DNA of 64,000 nucleotides from RGIG3178 sp942492795 (GTDB lineage: Bacteria; Bacillota; Clostridia; Christensenellales; QAND01), in assembly GCA_942492795.1 (NCBI GenBank), contig OW818639.1:1550001-1614000 (forward strand). Direction: 5' to 3'. The notes under the pieces were generated by a model. It ran no database searches. It was not told where the DNA came from and saw nothing but the letters and a program-made list of their open reading frames with translations. The translations under genes and the position numbers were made by a program. The stretch's first letter is position 1; every line of letters begins with the position of its first letter. This document shows positions 26,682-35,049 of the stretch, piece by piece.

Positions 26682-27212
26682 ATGGAGTTTATGACGCTTG
26701 CCAAAAACAGATATTCCGTTCGGAAGTTCAAAGACCTGCCTGTGGAAGACGAAAAGATACAGCTTATCCTGCAAGCCGGGCATGTAGCACCGACTGCCGG
26801 CAACAAACAACCCCAGCGCATCCTTGTGATAAACAGCGCGGAAGCACTCAACAAGCTTACGGAGTGTACGGGTTCGCACTTCAACGCGCCGCTGGCACTG
26901 CTTGTCTGCTTTGACAAGACCGTTTGCTGGCAGCGAATACGGTTCGACAACAAGGACAGCGGAGACATTGACGCCAGTATCGTTACCACCCACATGATGC
27001 TCCAGGCTGCTGATATCGGCATCGGTTCCACATGGGTGATGCACTTCGACCCGCAGAAGGTAAGGGATATGTACCATATTCCGGACAACTATGAGCCAAC
27101 AGCACTGCTTGTCCTGGGGTATGCCGCCGCCGATGCAACGCCAAGCGAGCGCCATAGCCAATTTGTCAACATGGACGACATTGTTTTCTACAACGACTTT
27201 TGCGCCGAATAA
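26682..27212 (+). CDS. Nitroreductase-family protein
   Basis: 176 residues from ATG 26682 (GGGAGGA upstream). The FMN-binding nitroreductase signature is present: AKNRYSVRKFKDLPVE at the start, HVAPTAGNKQPQRILV, the central MMLQAADIGIGSTWV and the C-terminal LLVLGYAAADATPSERH. Members are FMN/NAD(P)H oxidoreductases acting on nitro compounds, quinones or flavins. The physiological substrate cannot be told. It stands alone between two terminators. Confidence 0.9.
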   Translation: MEFMTLAKNRYSVRKFKDLPVEDEKIQLILQAGHVAPTAGNKQPQRILVINSAEALNKLTECTGSHFNAPLALLVCFDKTVCWQRIRFDNKDSGDIDASIVTTHMMLQAADIGIGSTWVMHFDPQKVRDMYHIPDNYEPTALLVLGYAAADATPSERHSQFVNMDDIVFYNDFCAE

Positions 27213-27241
27213 AGTCCGCAGAAAAAAACATCACACCGGAT

Positions 27242-27280
27242 GAACCGCGAACCTCGCATCATGAGAATCGCGGTTCTTTA
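27242..27280 (+). terminator. Intrinsic terminator
   Basis: GAACCGCGA pairs perfectly with TCGCGGTTC across a 17-base loop, followed by TTTAT. It lies 29 bases after the nitroreductase gene. The T-run is short. Confidence 0.65.
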
Positions 27281-27462
27281 TCGGATATAAGAACAGCCGC
27301 TATGCACGGCTGAAATGCATCCTGCATACAATGCATCTAGCGCCAGGGTTATGCTTGGTGTAGCATATTGGCATAGTACGGTTTTTAAACCAGTCCGACG
27401 AAAACATATTGTCAGCCGCCACAAGACTTCTTTTAAGCAACATCAAAGGGGAGAAATGCGCA

Positions 27463-28206
27463 ATGCCGAAGAACAACGCCAAAAAATGGGCTGTTATCGC
27501 GATAGTCCTTGCCGCTGTCGGCGTCGTTATGACTGTTTTGGGGTTTATCCTGGACGATATGGATTATTATTGGATGATTTTTGTCGGGCTCATTTTGGGC
27601 ATCACTTTTTTCATATGCTTTTTCATATTCCTTGCGCAGGCAAAGCGCCTCGAACGGATGTTCACACAGGAGGAATTGTTGGCGCACTGGTCGTTTGACG
27701 TGTCGGAGCATTTTCAAAAGGCGGAAGAAGAATACCACGCAAGAAAGCGAAGCAACCGAATGCTTCTTTCTATTGTCATTGCGTTCTTCGTCCTTTTCAC
27801 CGCGATATTCACTGTCCTGGGCTTTGATGACGTAACGGACGCTTCAACATTCCTGTTGATTATGGCCGGCACGCTTGCTCTGATTTGCGCTGTTGCTCTT
27901 CTGGCTCCGGGAATGGCATACAGGCGCATGAAACAATCGCTTCCGGAAGTCTATGTGGGACCATTCGGAGCCTGGATCATGGGTGAATATGTGCAATGGA
28001 AAGCGCCTATGACACGGTTTAACAGCGTGACGTTCGAGCGGGGAAAAAGCGGCGTTGTCATTTCCGTCAGCTACGACATTTTCCAGCGCTTTGGCTACCA
28101 GAATCACATTTGCCGTATTCCGGTGCCCGCGGACCGTGAACAGGAAGCCCGCAAGGTCGCGCAGGACATTGCCGTATTCAGCAACGTAGCTTTTTTTGAA
28201 GCCTAG
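27463..28206 (+). CDS. Uncharacterised four-TM membrane protein
   Basis: 247 residues from ATG 27463 (AAAGGGGAG upstream). Two N-terminal helices (about 7-29 and 37-57) are followed by a short hydrophilic loop. A second helix pair (about 104-123 and 130-150) precedes a cytosolic C-terminal domain of about 90 residues with beta-rich sequence (WKAPMTRFNSVTFERGKSGVVISVSYDIF). I do not recognise the family. The C-terminal part has the look of a PH-like or sensor domain, but this is a guess. Confidence 0.75.
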   Translation: MPKNNAKKWAVIAIVLAAVGVVMTVLGFILDDMDYYWMIFVGLILGITFFICFFIFLAQAKRLERMFTQEELLAHWSFDVSEHFQKAEEEYHARKRSNRMLLSIVIAFFVLFTAIFTVLGFDDVTDASTFLLIMAGTLALICAVALLAPGMAYRRMKQSLPEVYVGPFGAWIMGEYVQWKAPMTRFNSVTFERGKSGVVISVSYDIFQRFGYQNHICRIPVPADREQEARKVAQDIAVFSNVAFFEA

Positions 28207-28667
28207 AGAAGGATTTGCCGGGGTACAAGCATCATTTTAATGGGACGAACACATATATAGATTGCGAATTTCGAGATGCGAAATTCTGGTATCCGCTCGG
28301 TTGTCGAGCCGCATCGCAAGCATTACAGCGTTTGAGCTTTATTTTAGCGCTACGGCATTTGACAGTGCAAATTGTTTTAATTATAATATATAAGGTTGGT
28401 TCAATTTTTGAATGTCCATTGCCGGTTCTTGGATCAGACGGCTTCGATACACGAATGAAAAAGTCAAGATGAATATATGTCGTTAAATGGTTGTCTGTTG
28501 GCAATTCTTTATTCAAATCGCGTGGATATTTTCCTTTGGCTGGTATAGTTGAAACATATCCGGGGCGTTCGCACGTCTTGTGAACAAATAGTACAGTGAT
28601 CTTTGCAATATATTTGGATATCTTCGGCTATGCCGTAACGATATAAAATATTTTTGGAGGAAAAAAG
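28207..28667. other. 460-base intergenic region before the aldolase gene
   Basis: No convincing gene. A 24-codon frame from 28411 lacks a ribosome binding site. The region contains a full consensus promoter at 28359-28387 and a second extended -10 (TGGTATAGT, 28541-28549), so the aldolase gene may have a long leader and two start sites. Confidence 0.55.
28359..28387 (+). promoter_or_regulatory. Perfect-consensus sigma-A promoter
   Basis: TTGACA (28359-28364), exactly 17 bases, TATAAT (28382-28387). It lies 280 bases before the aldolase ATG. Confidence 0.75.
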
Positions 28668-29537
28668 ATGATTACAAACGGAAAGCAAATCCTTCTCGAT
28701 GCCAGAGCCAACGGCTATGGCGTGGGCGCGTTCAATGTGGGTGATCCCGCGATGGTCGAAATGGTGCTCGGCGCTGCCGAAGCCCTTAACACGCCGGTCA
28801 TGCTGCAAATCGGCGACTGGTCGAATCCGAATGCCCAGGAGAGCAGGCGGATGAGCCAATTCGATGCGGACAATCTGGGGATGTTCATGCGCAACCGCGC
28901 CGCGGCTTCTCCTGTGCCGGTTATCATCCATCTTGACCATTGCCCCACATTCGAAGGCTGCATCCGCGCGATCAAGCAGGGAGCGAGCTCCGTTATGATC
29001 GACGCATCCATGAAGTCCTTTGAGGAAAACGTAGCCCTCACAAACAAGGTTATCGAAGCTGCCCATGCCTGCAATGTCATGGTCGAAGCCGAGATTGGGC
29101 ACGTATCCGGACATGCCAACAGCACCGGCGCCGTGTATACCACCGTTGAAGAAGCAAAAGCGTTTTACGATGCAACGCATGTTGATATGCTTGCGGTTTC
29201 CATCGGAACCGTTCACGGCGTGTACACGAGCAAACCGTCGCTGCAGTTCGCACGCATTGCAGAGCTTCGCGACGCGATCCCCGTACCGCTGGTCATGCAT
29301 GGCTCAAGCGGCCTGGAGCCCGATGAATTCCGCAAGTGCGTCACCAACGGCATCTGCAAGATCAACTTCGCGACCTATCTGCAGTTGGTTACCGCAGAAG
29401 CGGTCGTCAACGCGATCAAGGCCAACGGAGACGGCGAACTGCGTCTTGGCGTGATCACGTCCGCTGCGAAAAAGCGCGGCACGGAATATGTCAAAGAGCA
29501 TATCGGTTACTTCGGCACAAAACCGTTCAAAGCATAG
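28668..29537 (+). CDS. Class II fructose-bisphosphate-type aldolase
   Basis: 289-residue zinc aldolase with a strong TTTGGAGG ribosome binding site. Family marks are GYGVGAFNV near the start, IIHLDHC (HLDH at 88-91, with catalytic Asp and zinc His), VEAEIGHVSG, SIGTVHG and VMHGSSG. Members cleave or form fructose-1,6-bisphosphate or tagatose-bisphosphate (GatY/KbaY/Fba). Substrate choice cannot be settled by eye. It is a single-gene unit with a strong terminator. Confidence 0.93.
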   Translation: MITNGKQILLDARANGYGVGAFNVGDPAMVEMVLGAAEALNTPVMLQIGDWSNPNAQESRRMSQFDADNLGMFMRNRAAASPVPVIIHLDHCPTFEGCIRAIKQGASSVMIDASMKSFEENVALTNKVIEAAHACNVMVEAEIGHVSGHANSTGAVYTTVEEAKAFYDATHVDMLAVSIGTVHGVYTSKPSLQFARIAELRDAIPVPLVMHGSSGLEPDEFRKCVTNGICKINFATYLQLVTAEAVVNAIKANGDGELRLGVITSAAKKRGTEYVKEHIGYFGTKPFKA

Positions 29538-29591
29538 TATTAAAAAGTTAAAGCGGTTTGTGAACAACGCAAATTGAATCGTTTTTAGGAT

Positions 29592-29631
29592 AACCGGCAA
29601 CACAAATCCGTGGTTGCCGGTTTGTCTTTTT
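29592..29631 (+). terminator. Intrinsic terminator
   Basis: AACCGGCAAC pairs perfectly with GTTGCCGGTT, followed by a T-rich run (TTTGTCTTTTT). It ends the aldolase gene. Confidence 0.88.
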
Positions 29632-29749
29632 AGCGAACATTCCCGAAAATCCGATCCGTGATTCTCGGTACCGCGTCGCACGGATGGACTTCTCCTAAAA
29701 AGGCAAAAGAGAAAGAAATAACCAAAGGATTTTCGTTCCCGCTCCCTTA

Positions 29750-29758
29750 TGCTATAAT
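29750..29758 (+). promoter_or_regulatory. Extended -10 promoter for the ABC-F gene
   Basis: TGCTATAAT, 37 bases before the GTG start at 29796. No strong -35 is visible. Confidence 0.5.
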
Positions 29759-29795
29759 CCTATTTTGTGGATGATAACGCAATCGGAGGATATCT

Positions 29796-31349
29796 GTGAG
29801 TATATTGACGGTAGAAAATGTCAGCCAGGGATTCGGCGCCAGAACGATTCTGGAGAACGCCTCCTTTCGGCTGCTCAACGGCGAGCATGTTGGCCTGGTG
29901 GGGGCCAACGGAGAAGGGAAATCCACCTTTTTAAATATCATCACCGGCAAGCTGACGCCCGATTCGGGCAAAGTGGAGTGGTGCAAACGCATCACCACGG
30001 GATATCTGGATCAGAACACCACCCTGACAAAGGGAAAAAGCATCCGCGAAGTATTGCATGAGGCGTTCGGGCATATGTTTGAACTCGAAGCGGAAATGCT
30101 TGCGATCTATGACCGCTTAGGTGAAGCGGACGAAGCGGAACAGCAACGCTTGTTGGAAGATGCCGGCGAGATTCAGCACGCTTTGGAACACAACGGCTTT
30201 TACAGCATCGATCCCAGCATTGAAAAAGTGGCATTCGGATTGGGGCTGGGTGATATCGGTCTGGACCGCGACGTATCCGAGTTAAGCGGCGGGCAGAGAG
30301 CCAAGGTGCTGCTGACCAAGTTGCTTCTTCAAAACCCGATGATACTGATCCTCGATGAGCCCACGAACTTTTTGGATGAGAACCATATCCAATGGCTCAA
30401 AGGATTTTTGCAAAACTACGAAAACGCGTTTATTCTGGTCTCCCATGACATACCGTTTCTCAATGATGTTGTCAATGTTGTCTACCATGTGGAAAATGCC
30501 GTTTTGACCCGGTATACCGGCGATTATGAGCAGTTCCTCAAAATGCATGATCTGAAGAAACATCAAAATGAAAAGGCCTATGAAAAACAGCAGAAGGAAA
30601 TCAATTCGCTGGAGGACTTCATTGCCAGAAACAAAGCGCGCGTCGCAACCTCCAACATGGCAAAGAGCAGACAGAAGAAACTGGATAAAATGGATATGAT
30701 AGAGCTGGCCAAGGACAAGCCAAAGCCGGTATTCAAGTTCAAAGAAGCAAGGACACCGGGCAGAGTCATCCTGCAGACGAAGGACATGGTGATCGGATAC
30801 GACGAGCCACTGACCTGTGCGCTCAACATAACGTTGGAGCGAGGGCAGAAGGTGGCAATCAAGGGCGTCAACGGCTTGGGCAAAACGACGCTGCTTAAAA
30901 CCCTGCTGGGTTTGCTGCCGCCGGTTAGCGGAAGCGTTGAGCTGGATCAATATCTGTATCCTGGGTATTTTGAGCAGGAAGAGAAGACCGGGAACCTGAC
31001 TGCGATGGAGGAGATCTGGGCGGAGTATCCGACCATGACCAACGGTGAAGTGAGGGCGGCGCTGGCCAAGTGCGGATTGACCACCAATCACATCACAAGC
31101 CAAATGATGGTGCTCTCCGGCGGGGAGAACGCCAAAGTGCGCCTGTGTAAGCTTATGCTGCGGGAAGCCAATTTTCTGGTGCTGGACGAACCCACCAACC
31201 ACCTGGATGCCGAAGCAAAAGAGGAGCTGAAGCGGGCGATCCGTGAATTCAAAGGCTCGGTTTTATTGGTAAGCCATGAACCGGAGTTTTATGCGGATTG
31301 GATCACCCATATCTGGAATGTGGAGGACTGGACAACGAAGATCGTCTAG
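29796..31349 (+). CDS. ABC-F family ribosome-associated ATPase
   Basis: 517 residues from GTG 29796 with GGAGG six bases upstream. Two ABC domains have no membrane segments. NBD1 has GANGEGKST, LSGGQRAK and ILDEPTNFLDE; NBD2 has GVNGLGKTT, LSGGENAK and VLDEPTNHLDA. A charged linker lies between (about residues 245-320, including RNKARVATSNMAKSRQKKLDK). ABC-F proteins act on the ribosome in translation control or antibiotic protection. It has no antibiotic-resistance neighbour. Confidence 0.92.
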   Translation: MSILTVENVSQGFGARTILENASFRLLNGEHVGLVGANGEGKSTFLNIITGKLTPDSGKVEWCKRITTGYLDQNTTLTKGKSIREVLHEAFGHMFELEAEMLAIYDRLGEADEAEQQRLLEDAGEIQHALEHNGFYSIDPSIEKVAFGLGLGDIGLDRDVSELSGGQRAKVLLTKLLLQNPMILILDEPTNFLDENHIQWLKGFLQNYENAFILVSHDIPFLNDVVNVVYHVENAVLTRYTGDYEQFLKMHDLKKHQNEKAYEKQQKEINSLEDFIARNKARVATSNMAKSRQKKLDKMDMIELAKDKPKPVFKFKEARTPGRVILQTKDMVIGYDEPLTCALNITLERGQKVAIKGVNGLGKTTLLKTLLGLLPPVSGSVELDQYLYPGYFEQEEKTGNLTAMEEIWAEYPTMTNGEVRAALAKCGLTTNHITSQMMVLSGGENAKVRLCKLMLREANFLVLDEPTNHLDAEAKEELKRAIREFKGSVLLVSHEPEFYADWITHIWNVEDWTTKIV

Positions 31350-31410
31350 CGCCGATCGGAAACCAACGGCTCAATGCCTACGGTTGGATTGGAATATTTG
31401 AACGATGACA

Positions 31411-31445
31411 AAACGAGCAGGGCGAATTCGCCCTGCTCGTTTGTA
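31411..31445. terminator. Bidirectional terminator, 32-nt perfect palindrome
   Basis: Bases 31411-31442 are a perfect palindrome: a GC-rich stem around a central GAATTC, flanked by AAA and TTT. It lies between the convergent ABC-F and aldehyde oxidoreductase genes. Confidence 0.85.
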
Positions 31446-31468
31446 TTGTATGGAAAGGCGGTGCGGGT

Positions 31469-33388
31469 TTACATCAAACTTTCAGCCCATTGCAGATCAA
31501 GCTCGTATATCTTGGAGCGTTTTACAGCGCCGGTGTTGGCATCAAAGCCGGCCATATCGTAGAAGAACGCAATGACCTCTTTAAGTTTGTCCCGATCCAC
31601 GTATTGGCCTGCGCTTGCGCCGACCGTAAGCGGTTGGAATACCTTTTCAGGCAGCGAATCGTCTTCCTTGGTGAGCCCTTCGCGATAGTTGAACATGCGC
31701 ATCAAAGCTTTGACGCGCTCTCCCGATTTCATCAATTCAAAATAGTTGGTTTCCCAATCGGTGATCGCGTTTACGATGTTCACTTGCGATTCGATCGGAT
31801 ACATACTGTCGCGCGATCCGAAGCACCGTGCGCAATAGCATAGGGAATCGTCAATCGCCGCGCGGCATTGGGAGTAATACACAAGCTTTGCCGCCCGCAG
31901 ATCCAACACACCCAGTTCCATCGGCTCATAGAAGCCGATCTGGTACATTCCACGGGCTTTGATCCCATCGAAATTGTTCTTATTCAATTGATTGGCGCCG
32001 TGCCCGACGTGATCCCCGCCGATGGGATTGATCGCATAATGCAGGCCGATCGCGCGTTTTGTCCTGTCTCTGGTCATGTGTGCCGCAAGCGGGAGACCTT
32101 TGGCGGTCGCAAGATATTTTTGCGCCCCGTTGCCCAGCGCTTTTGCTGCGTTGTCTGTTCCTTGCGCCAGCAGCTCGCCCAAGAAACCTTCGCGGTTTGC
32201 GATTTTTTCCAAAAGCCAAATGGCCGCCTGACGGTTGCCAAAAACGAGATCGTGACCTTCGGCCATCTCGGGGGTGATGATGCCGTTTTCATAACATTCC
32301 ATCGCGAACGCGACGGCAGCGCCCGCGCTGATGGTGTCAAGCCCGTAGGCGTTGCATATTTCATTCGCCTTGGCAACGGTGGGCATGTCGTCTATCATCA
32401 AAAAACTGCCGAAGGATGCAACTGTTTCATATTCCGGTCCGCCGTAATCCGGGTCCACATCCCAACCGTCTTTTTCCGCCGTGCATTTGACATGCCTTTT
32501 GCAGGCAATGTGGCACATATAACAGCGCTCCGATCCGATGGAGATGGTTTCATTCATGACCATGCTGGTCAACTTTGTCTCGGTCGGTTCAAAATACCCT
32601 TCCGAGTGGTTGCGTGTGGGCAATCCGCCGTTGCTGTTGTTGTTGGTGATGCCTCCGTTGGTTCCGTAATTCACCAGTCTCGCGTATTGGGGGCTTGTTT
32701 TTGCCCATTCACCGGCCTGCTTGGCAAACTCCTTAAGCTTGCCCGGATCTGCGTATTCGTAGGGAGGTCTTTTGCCGATCGCCGCCACACACTTGAGGTT
32801 TTTAGAACCCATCACAGCGCCCATGCCGGTACGCCCGCACGCATGGCTGCGCTCGTTGATGATGCACGCATAAAGGTTAAGCTTTTCTCCTGAAGGGCCG
32901 ATGCCCGCAACGACGACATCGCTGTTGATTTCCTTGCGAAGCGCAGCCTCGTAATCCTTGTTCTTCATGCCCCAGATGTGCGAAGCGTCCCGGATTTCCG
33001 CCTTGCCGTCGGCAACGAAGATATACACGGGTTTTTCGGCTTTTCCCTTGACGACAACCGCGTCAAACCCCGCGTATTTGAATGCCGGCGCCCAGTATCC
33101 GCCCGCCTGTGAGTCCCCGATCCCGCCTGACAAGGGCGATTTTGCGTTGGCGCTCATTCTGGAAGCCGCCATCACAGGTGCACCGGTCAAAACGCCGGTG
33201 GAAAGCACCAGCACGTTGTCGGGACCCAACGGGTCGGCACCCTTTGGAATATCCCTCATGCAGTAATACGTTCCAAGCCCTGTGCCGCCCAAAAATTGGC
33301 GGTAGAACTTTTCGCCCGGCTCCTCAACGCCGATGCTGCCTGTGGTCAAATCGACCATCAGGACCTTGTTGTTGTAACCCAGTGCCAT
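31469..33388 (-). CDS. aor: Aldehyde:ferredoxin oxidoreductase (tungsten pterin enzyme)
   Basis: 639 residues from ATG 33388 (GAGGGGGAG upstream). The N-terminal AOR domain shows FLGGTGLGTYY, SRMSANAKSPLSGG and NERSHACGRTGMGAVMGSKN, the pterin-binding region. The [4Fe-4S] cysteines are CYMCHIAC (CxxCxxxC) with a distal Cys in CYCARCFG. It oxidises aldehydes to acids with ferredoxin, or reduces acids in reverse in fermenting anaerobes. It is divergent from an iron alcohol dehydrogenase gene, which suggests aldehyde/alcohol metabolism. No MoaD/ThiS-like partner lies next to it. Confidence 0.94.
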   Translation of the reverse strand: MALGYNNKVLMVDLTTGSIGVEEPGEKFYRQFLGGTGLGTYYCMRDIPKGADPLGPDNVLVLSTGVLTGAPVMAASRMSANAKSPLSGGIGDSQAGGYWAPAFKYAGFDAVVVKGKAEKPVYIFVADGKAEIRDASHIWGMKNKDYEAALRKEINSDVVVAGIGPSGEKLNLYACIINERSHACGRTGMGAVMGSKNLKCVAAIGKRPPYEYADPGKLKEFAKQAGEWAKTSPQYARLVNYGTNGGITNNNSNGGLPTRNHSEGYFEPTETKLTSMVMNETISIGSERCYMCHIACKRHVKCTAEKDGWDVDPDYGGPEYETVASFGSFLMIDDMPTVAKANEICNAYGLDTISAGAAVAFAMECYENGIITPEMAEGHDLVFGNRQAAIWLLEKIANREGFLGELLAQGTDNAAKALGNGAQKYLATAKGLPLAAHMTRDRTKRAIGLHYAINPIGGDHVGHGANQLNKNNFDGIKARGMYQIGFYEPMELGVLDLRAAKLVYYSQCRAAIDDSLCYCARCFGSRDSMYPIESQVNIVNAITDWETNYFELMKSGERVKALMRMFNYREGLTKEDDSLPEKVFQPLTVGASAGQYVDRDKLKEVIAFFYDMAGFDANTGAVKRSKIYELDLQWAESLM

Positions 33389-33507
33389 ACTTTCTCCCCC
33401 TCTTGGTTTTGGTAAATTCAATCAGGATTTTTTATCGTTTCTTTTGGGTAACGGAAGGGTTTGCAAAACCTTTTTATGTTGTCTCGAGCACTTTGAATTG
33501 TTGCTTA

Positions 33508-33516
33508 ATTATACCA
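33508..33516 (-). promoter_or_regulatory. Extended -10 promoter for the aldehyde oxidoreductase gene
   Basis: On the minus strand: TGG-TATAAT (33516-33508), about 120 bases before ATG 33388. No clear -35. Confidence 0.5.
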
Positions 33517-33622
33517 TAAGGAATATAGCATTAAAGGCCGGCGGGATATTTGTAATTTATAATGTAGAAACAAAAACCGTGGCGTTCAGATCTGGCAGGG
33601 AAATGTTGCTCAAAGGTATCGA

Positions 33623-33651
33623 TTGACAAATAGAATGCTAAGCATTATTCT
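33623..33651 (+). promoter_or_regulatory. Promoter with embedded palindrome, first iron alcohol dehydrogenase
   Basis: TTGACA (33623-33628), 17-base spacer, TATTCT (33646-33651). The spacer contains AATGCT-A-AGCATT (33634-33646), a perfect 6-1-6 inverted repeat placed where a repressor would block polymerase. Confidence 0.6.
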
Positions 33652-33726
33652 ACAAAAGGAATAACGGTTATCCCGGCAATTGAAAAAATCGGTCTCATAA
33701 ACCGATAAATATACAGGAGGAAACTC

Positions 33727-34932
33727 ATGAAAAATTTTTCAAACTTCACATTCCACTTCCCGACGGAGATCGTCTTCGGCAAGGACACTGAGTTGCAGAC
33801 GGCTGCTTTGATCCAAAAACATGGTGGCACAAAAGTCATGATCATCATGGACGGCGGCGGCTTCATCAAAAAGAACGGGCTGTTTGATAAGGTCGCGGGC
33901 ACGCTGAATGCAGCGGGCATACCGTTTGTCGAACTCGAAGGCGTGCAGCCCAACCCGCGCCTGTCCCTTGCCTATAAGGGGCTGGAGCTGGTCAAAAAGG
34001 AAAATGTTGATTTTCTTCTCGCCATCGGCGGCGGCAGCACCATTGATACCTCCAAGGCGATTGCCGCCGGTATGGCGTACGACGGCGACCTGTGGGATTT
34101 TTATTGCGGAAAGGCTGTGCCGCAAAAGTTCGCAAAGCTGGGTGTCATAAGCACCATCGCCGCGACGGGCAGTGAAACCAGCGGTGGATCAGTCATATTG
34201 GACGACATCAAAACACACACGAAATACAGTTTTAAGCAAAACCACACCCGGGCTACATTTGCCATCATGAACCCCGAATTGACCTATACGCTGCCGTCCT
34301 ATCAGACAGGCTGTGGCGCTACGGACATTTTGGCACATGCATTTGATACCTATTTTACCTATGGCGACTCCTACCTGGGCGACAAGTTCTGCGAGAGCAC
34401 CATGTGCGCGGCGGTGAAGTACGGACCGATCGCTCTTTTGGATCCGACAAACTACGAAGCGCGTTCTGAGCTGATGCTCACATCGTCTTTTTCACACAAC
34501 GACACATGCCGTATCGGGCGTTCGGCACCGGCGGGCGGAGGTCACAACCTGGAACGGCATTTGAGCGGCTCGTTTGACTCTGCGCACGGCGCCGGCCTTG
34601 CTGTGATGATGCCGGCCATGCTGCAATACATGCTGGATCACGACGATACCACGATACCGAAAATCGCGCAGTTCGCGAACAGGGTTTTCAATGTCGAGGC
34701 CGATCCGTGCAATCCCCGTGAAGTCGGTCAGGAAGGCATCAACCGTTTCCGCGCATGGCTTAAGCTGCTCGGCATGCCCGCAACGTTGAGCGACCTTACG
34801 CGTCGCGAAATCACGGATGCACACATCGATGAGTTGGTCGATCAGGTAAGGTATACGCCCAATGGCACCATGGCCGGCTTTGGCCATTGCACCAAAGAAG
34901 ATATTAAAAACCTCTTCCTGTCCGTCAGGTAG
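33727..34932 (+). CDS. Iron-containing alcohol dehydrogenase (butanol dehydrogenase type), copy 1
   Basis: 401 residues with an AGGAGG ribosome binding site. The NAD(P) site is FLLAIGGGSTIDTSKAIA and the ATGSETSGGSV element follows. Metal ligands are expected at ATDILAHAFD, GGGHNLERHL and DSAHGAGLAV. It interconverts aldehydes and alcohols. A paralogue lies at 36380, with even the ribosome binding site stretch ATACAGGAGGAAAC shared, so the duplication carried its translation signal. Confidence 0.93.
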   Translation: MKNFSNFTFHFPTEIVFGKDTELQTAALIQKHGGTKVMIIMDGGGFIKKNGLFDKVAGTLNAAGIPFVELEGVQPNPRLSLAYKGLELVKKENVDFLLAIGGGSTIDTSKAIAAGMAYDGDLWDFYCGKAVPQKFAKLGVISTIAATGSETSGGSVILDDIKTHTKYSFKQNHTRATFAIMNPELTYTLPSYQTGCGATDILAHAFDTYFTYGDSYLGDKFCESTMCAAVKYGPIALLDPTNYEARSELMLTSSFSHNDTCRIGRSAPAGGGHNLERHLSGSFDSAHGAGLAVMMPAMLQYMLDHDDTTIPKIAQFANRVFNVEADPCNPREVGQEGINRFRAWLKLLGMPATLSDLTRREITDAHIDELVDQVRYTPNGTMAGFGHCTKEDIKNLFLSVR

Positions 34933-34946
34933 TTTTTATATTTTTC

Positions 34947-34991
34947 ATCATGAATACAAGCAGAGCATTTTGCCCTGCTTGTATTCATGAT
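34947..34991 (+). other. 17-bp perfect hairpin after alcohol dehydrogenase 1
   Basis: Arms 34947-34963 and 34975-34991 pair perfectly around an 11-base loop. No T-run follows on the plus strand, so it may stabilise a 3' end or act as a weak terminator before the MFS gene. Confidence 0.6.
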
Positions 34992-35049
34992 ATAAGTTTA
35001 TAACGTATCGATGTTTCGCTTTTATGATGCAATATCAGAGAGGATTATC

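Noticed and set aside
28411..28485. 24-codon peptide in the aldolase leader
   Set aside because: No ribosome binding site; sequence has no special features such as regulatory codon runs.
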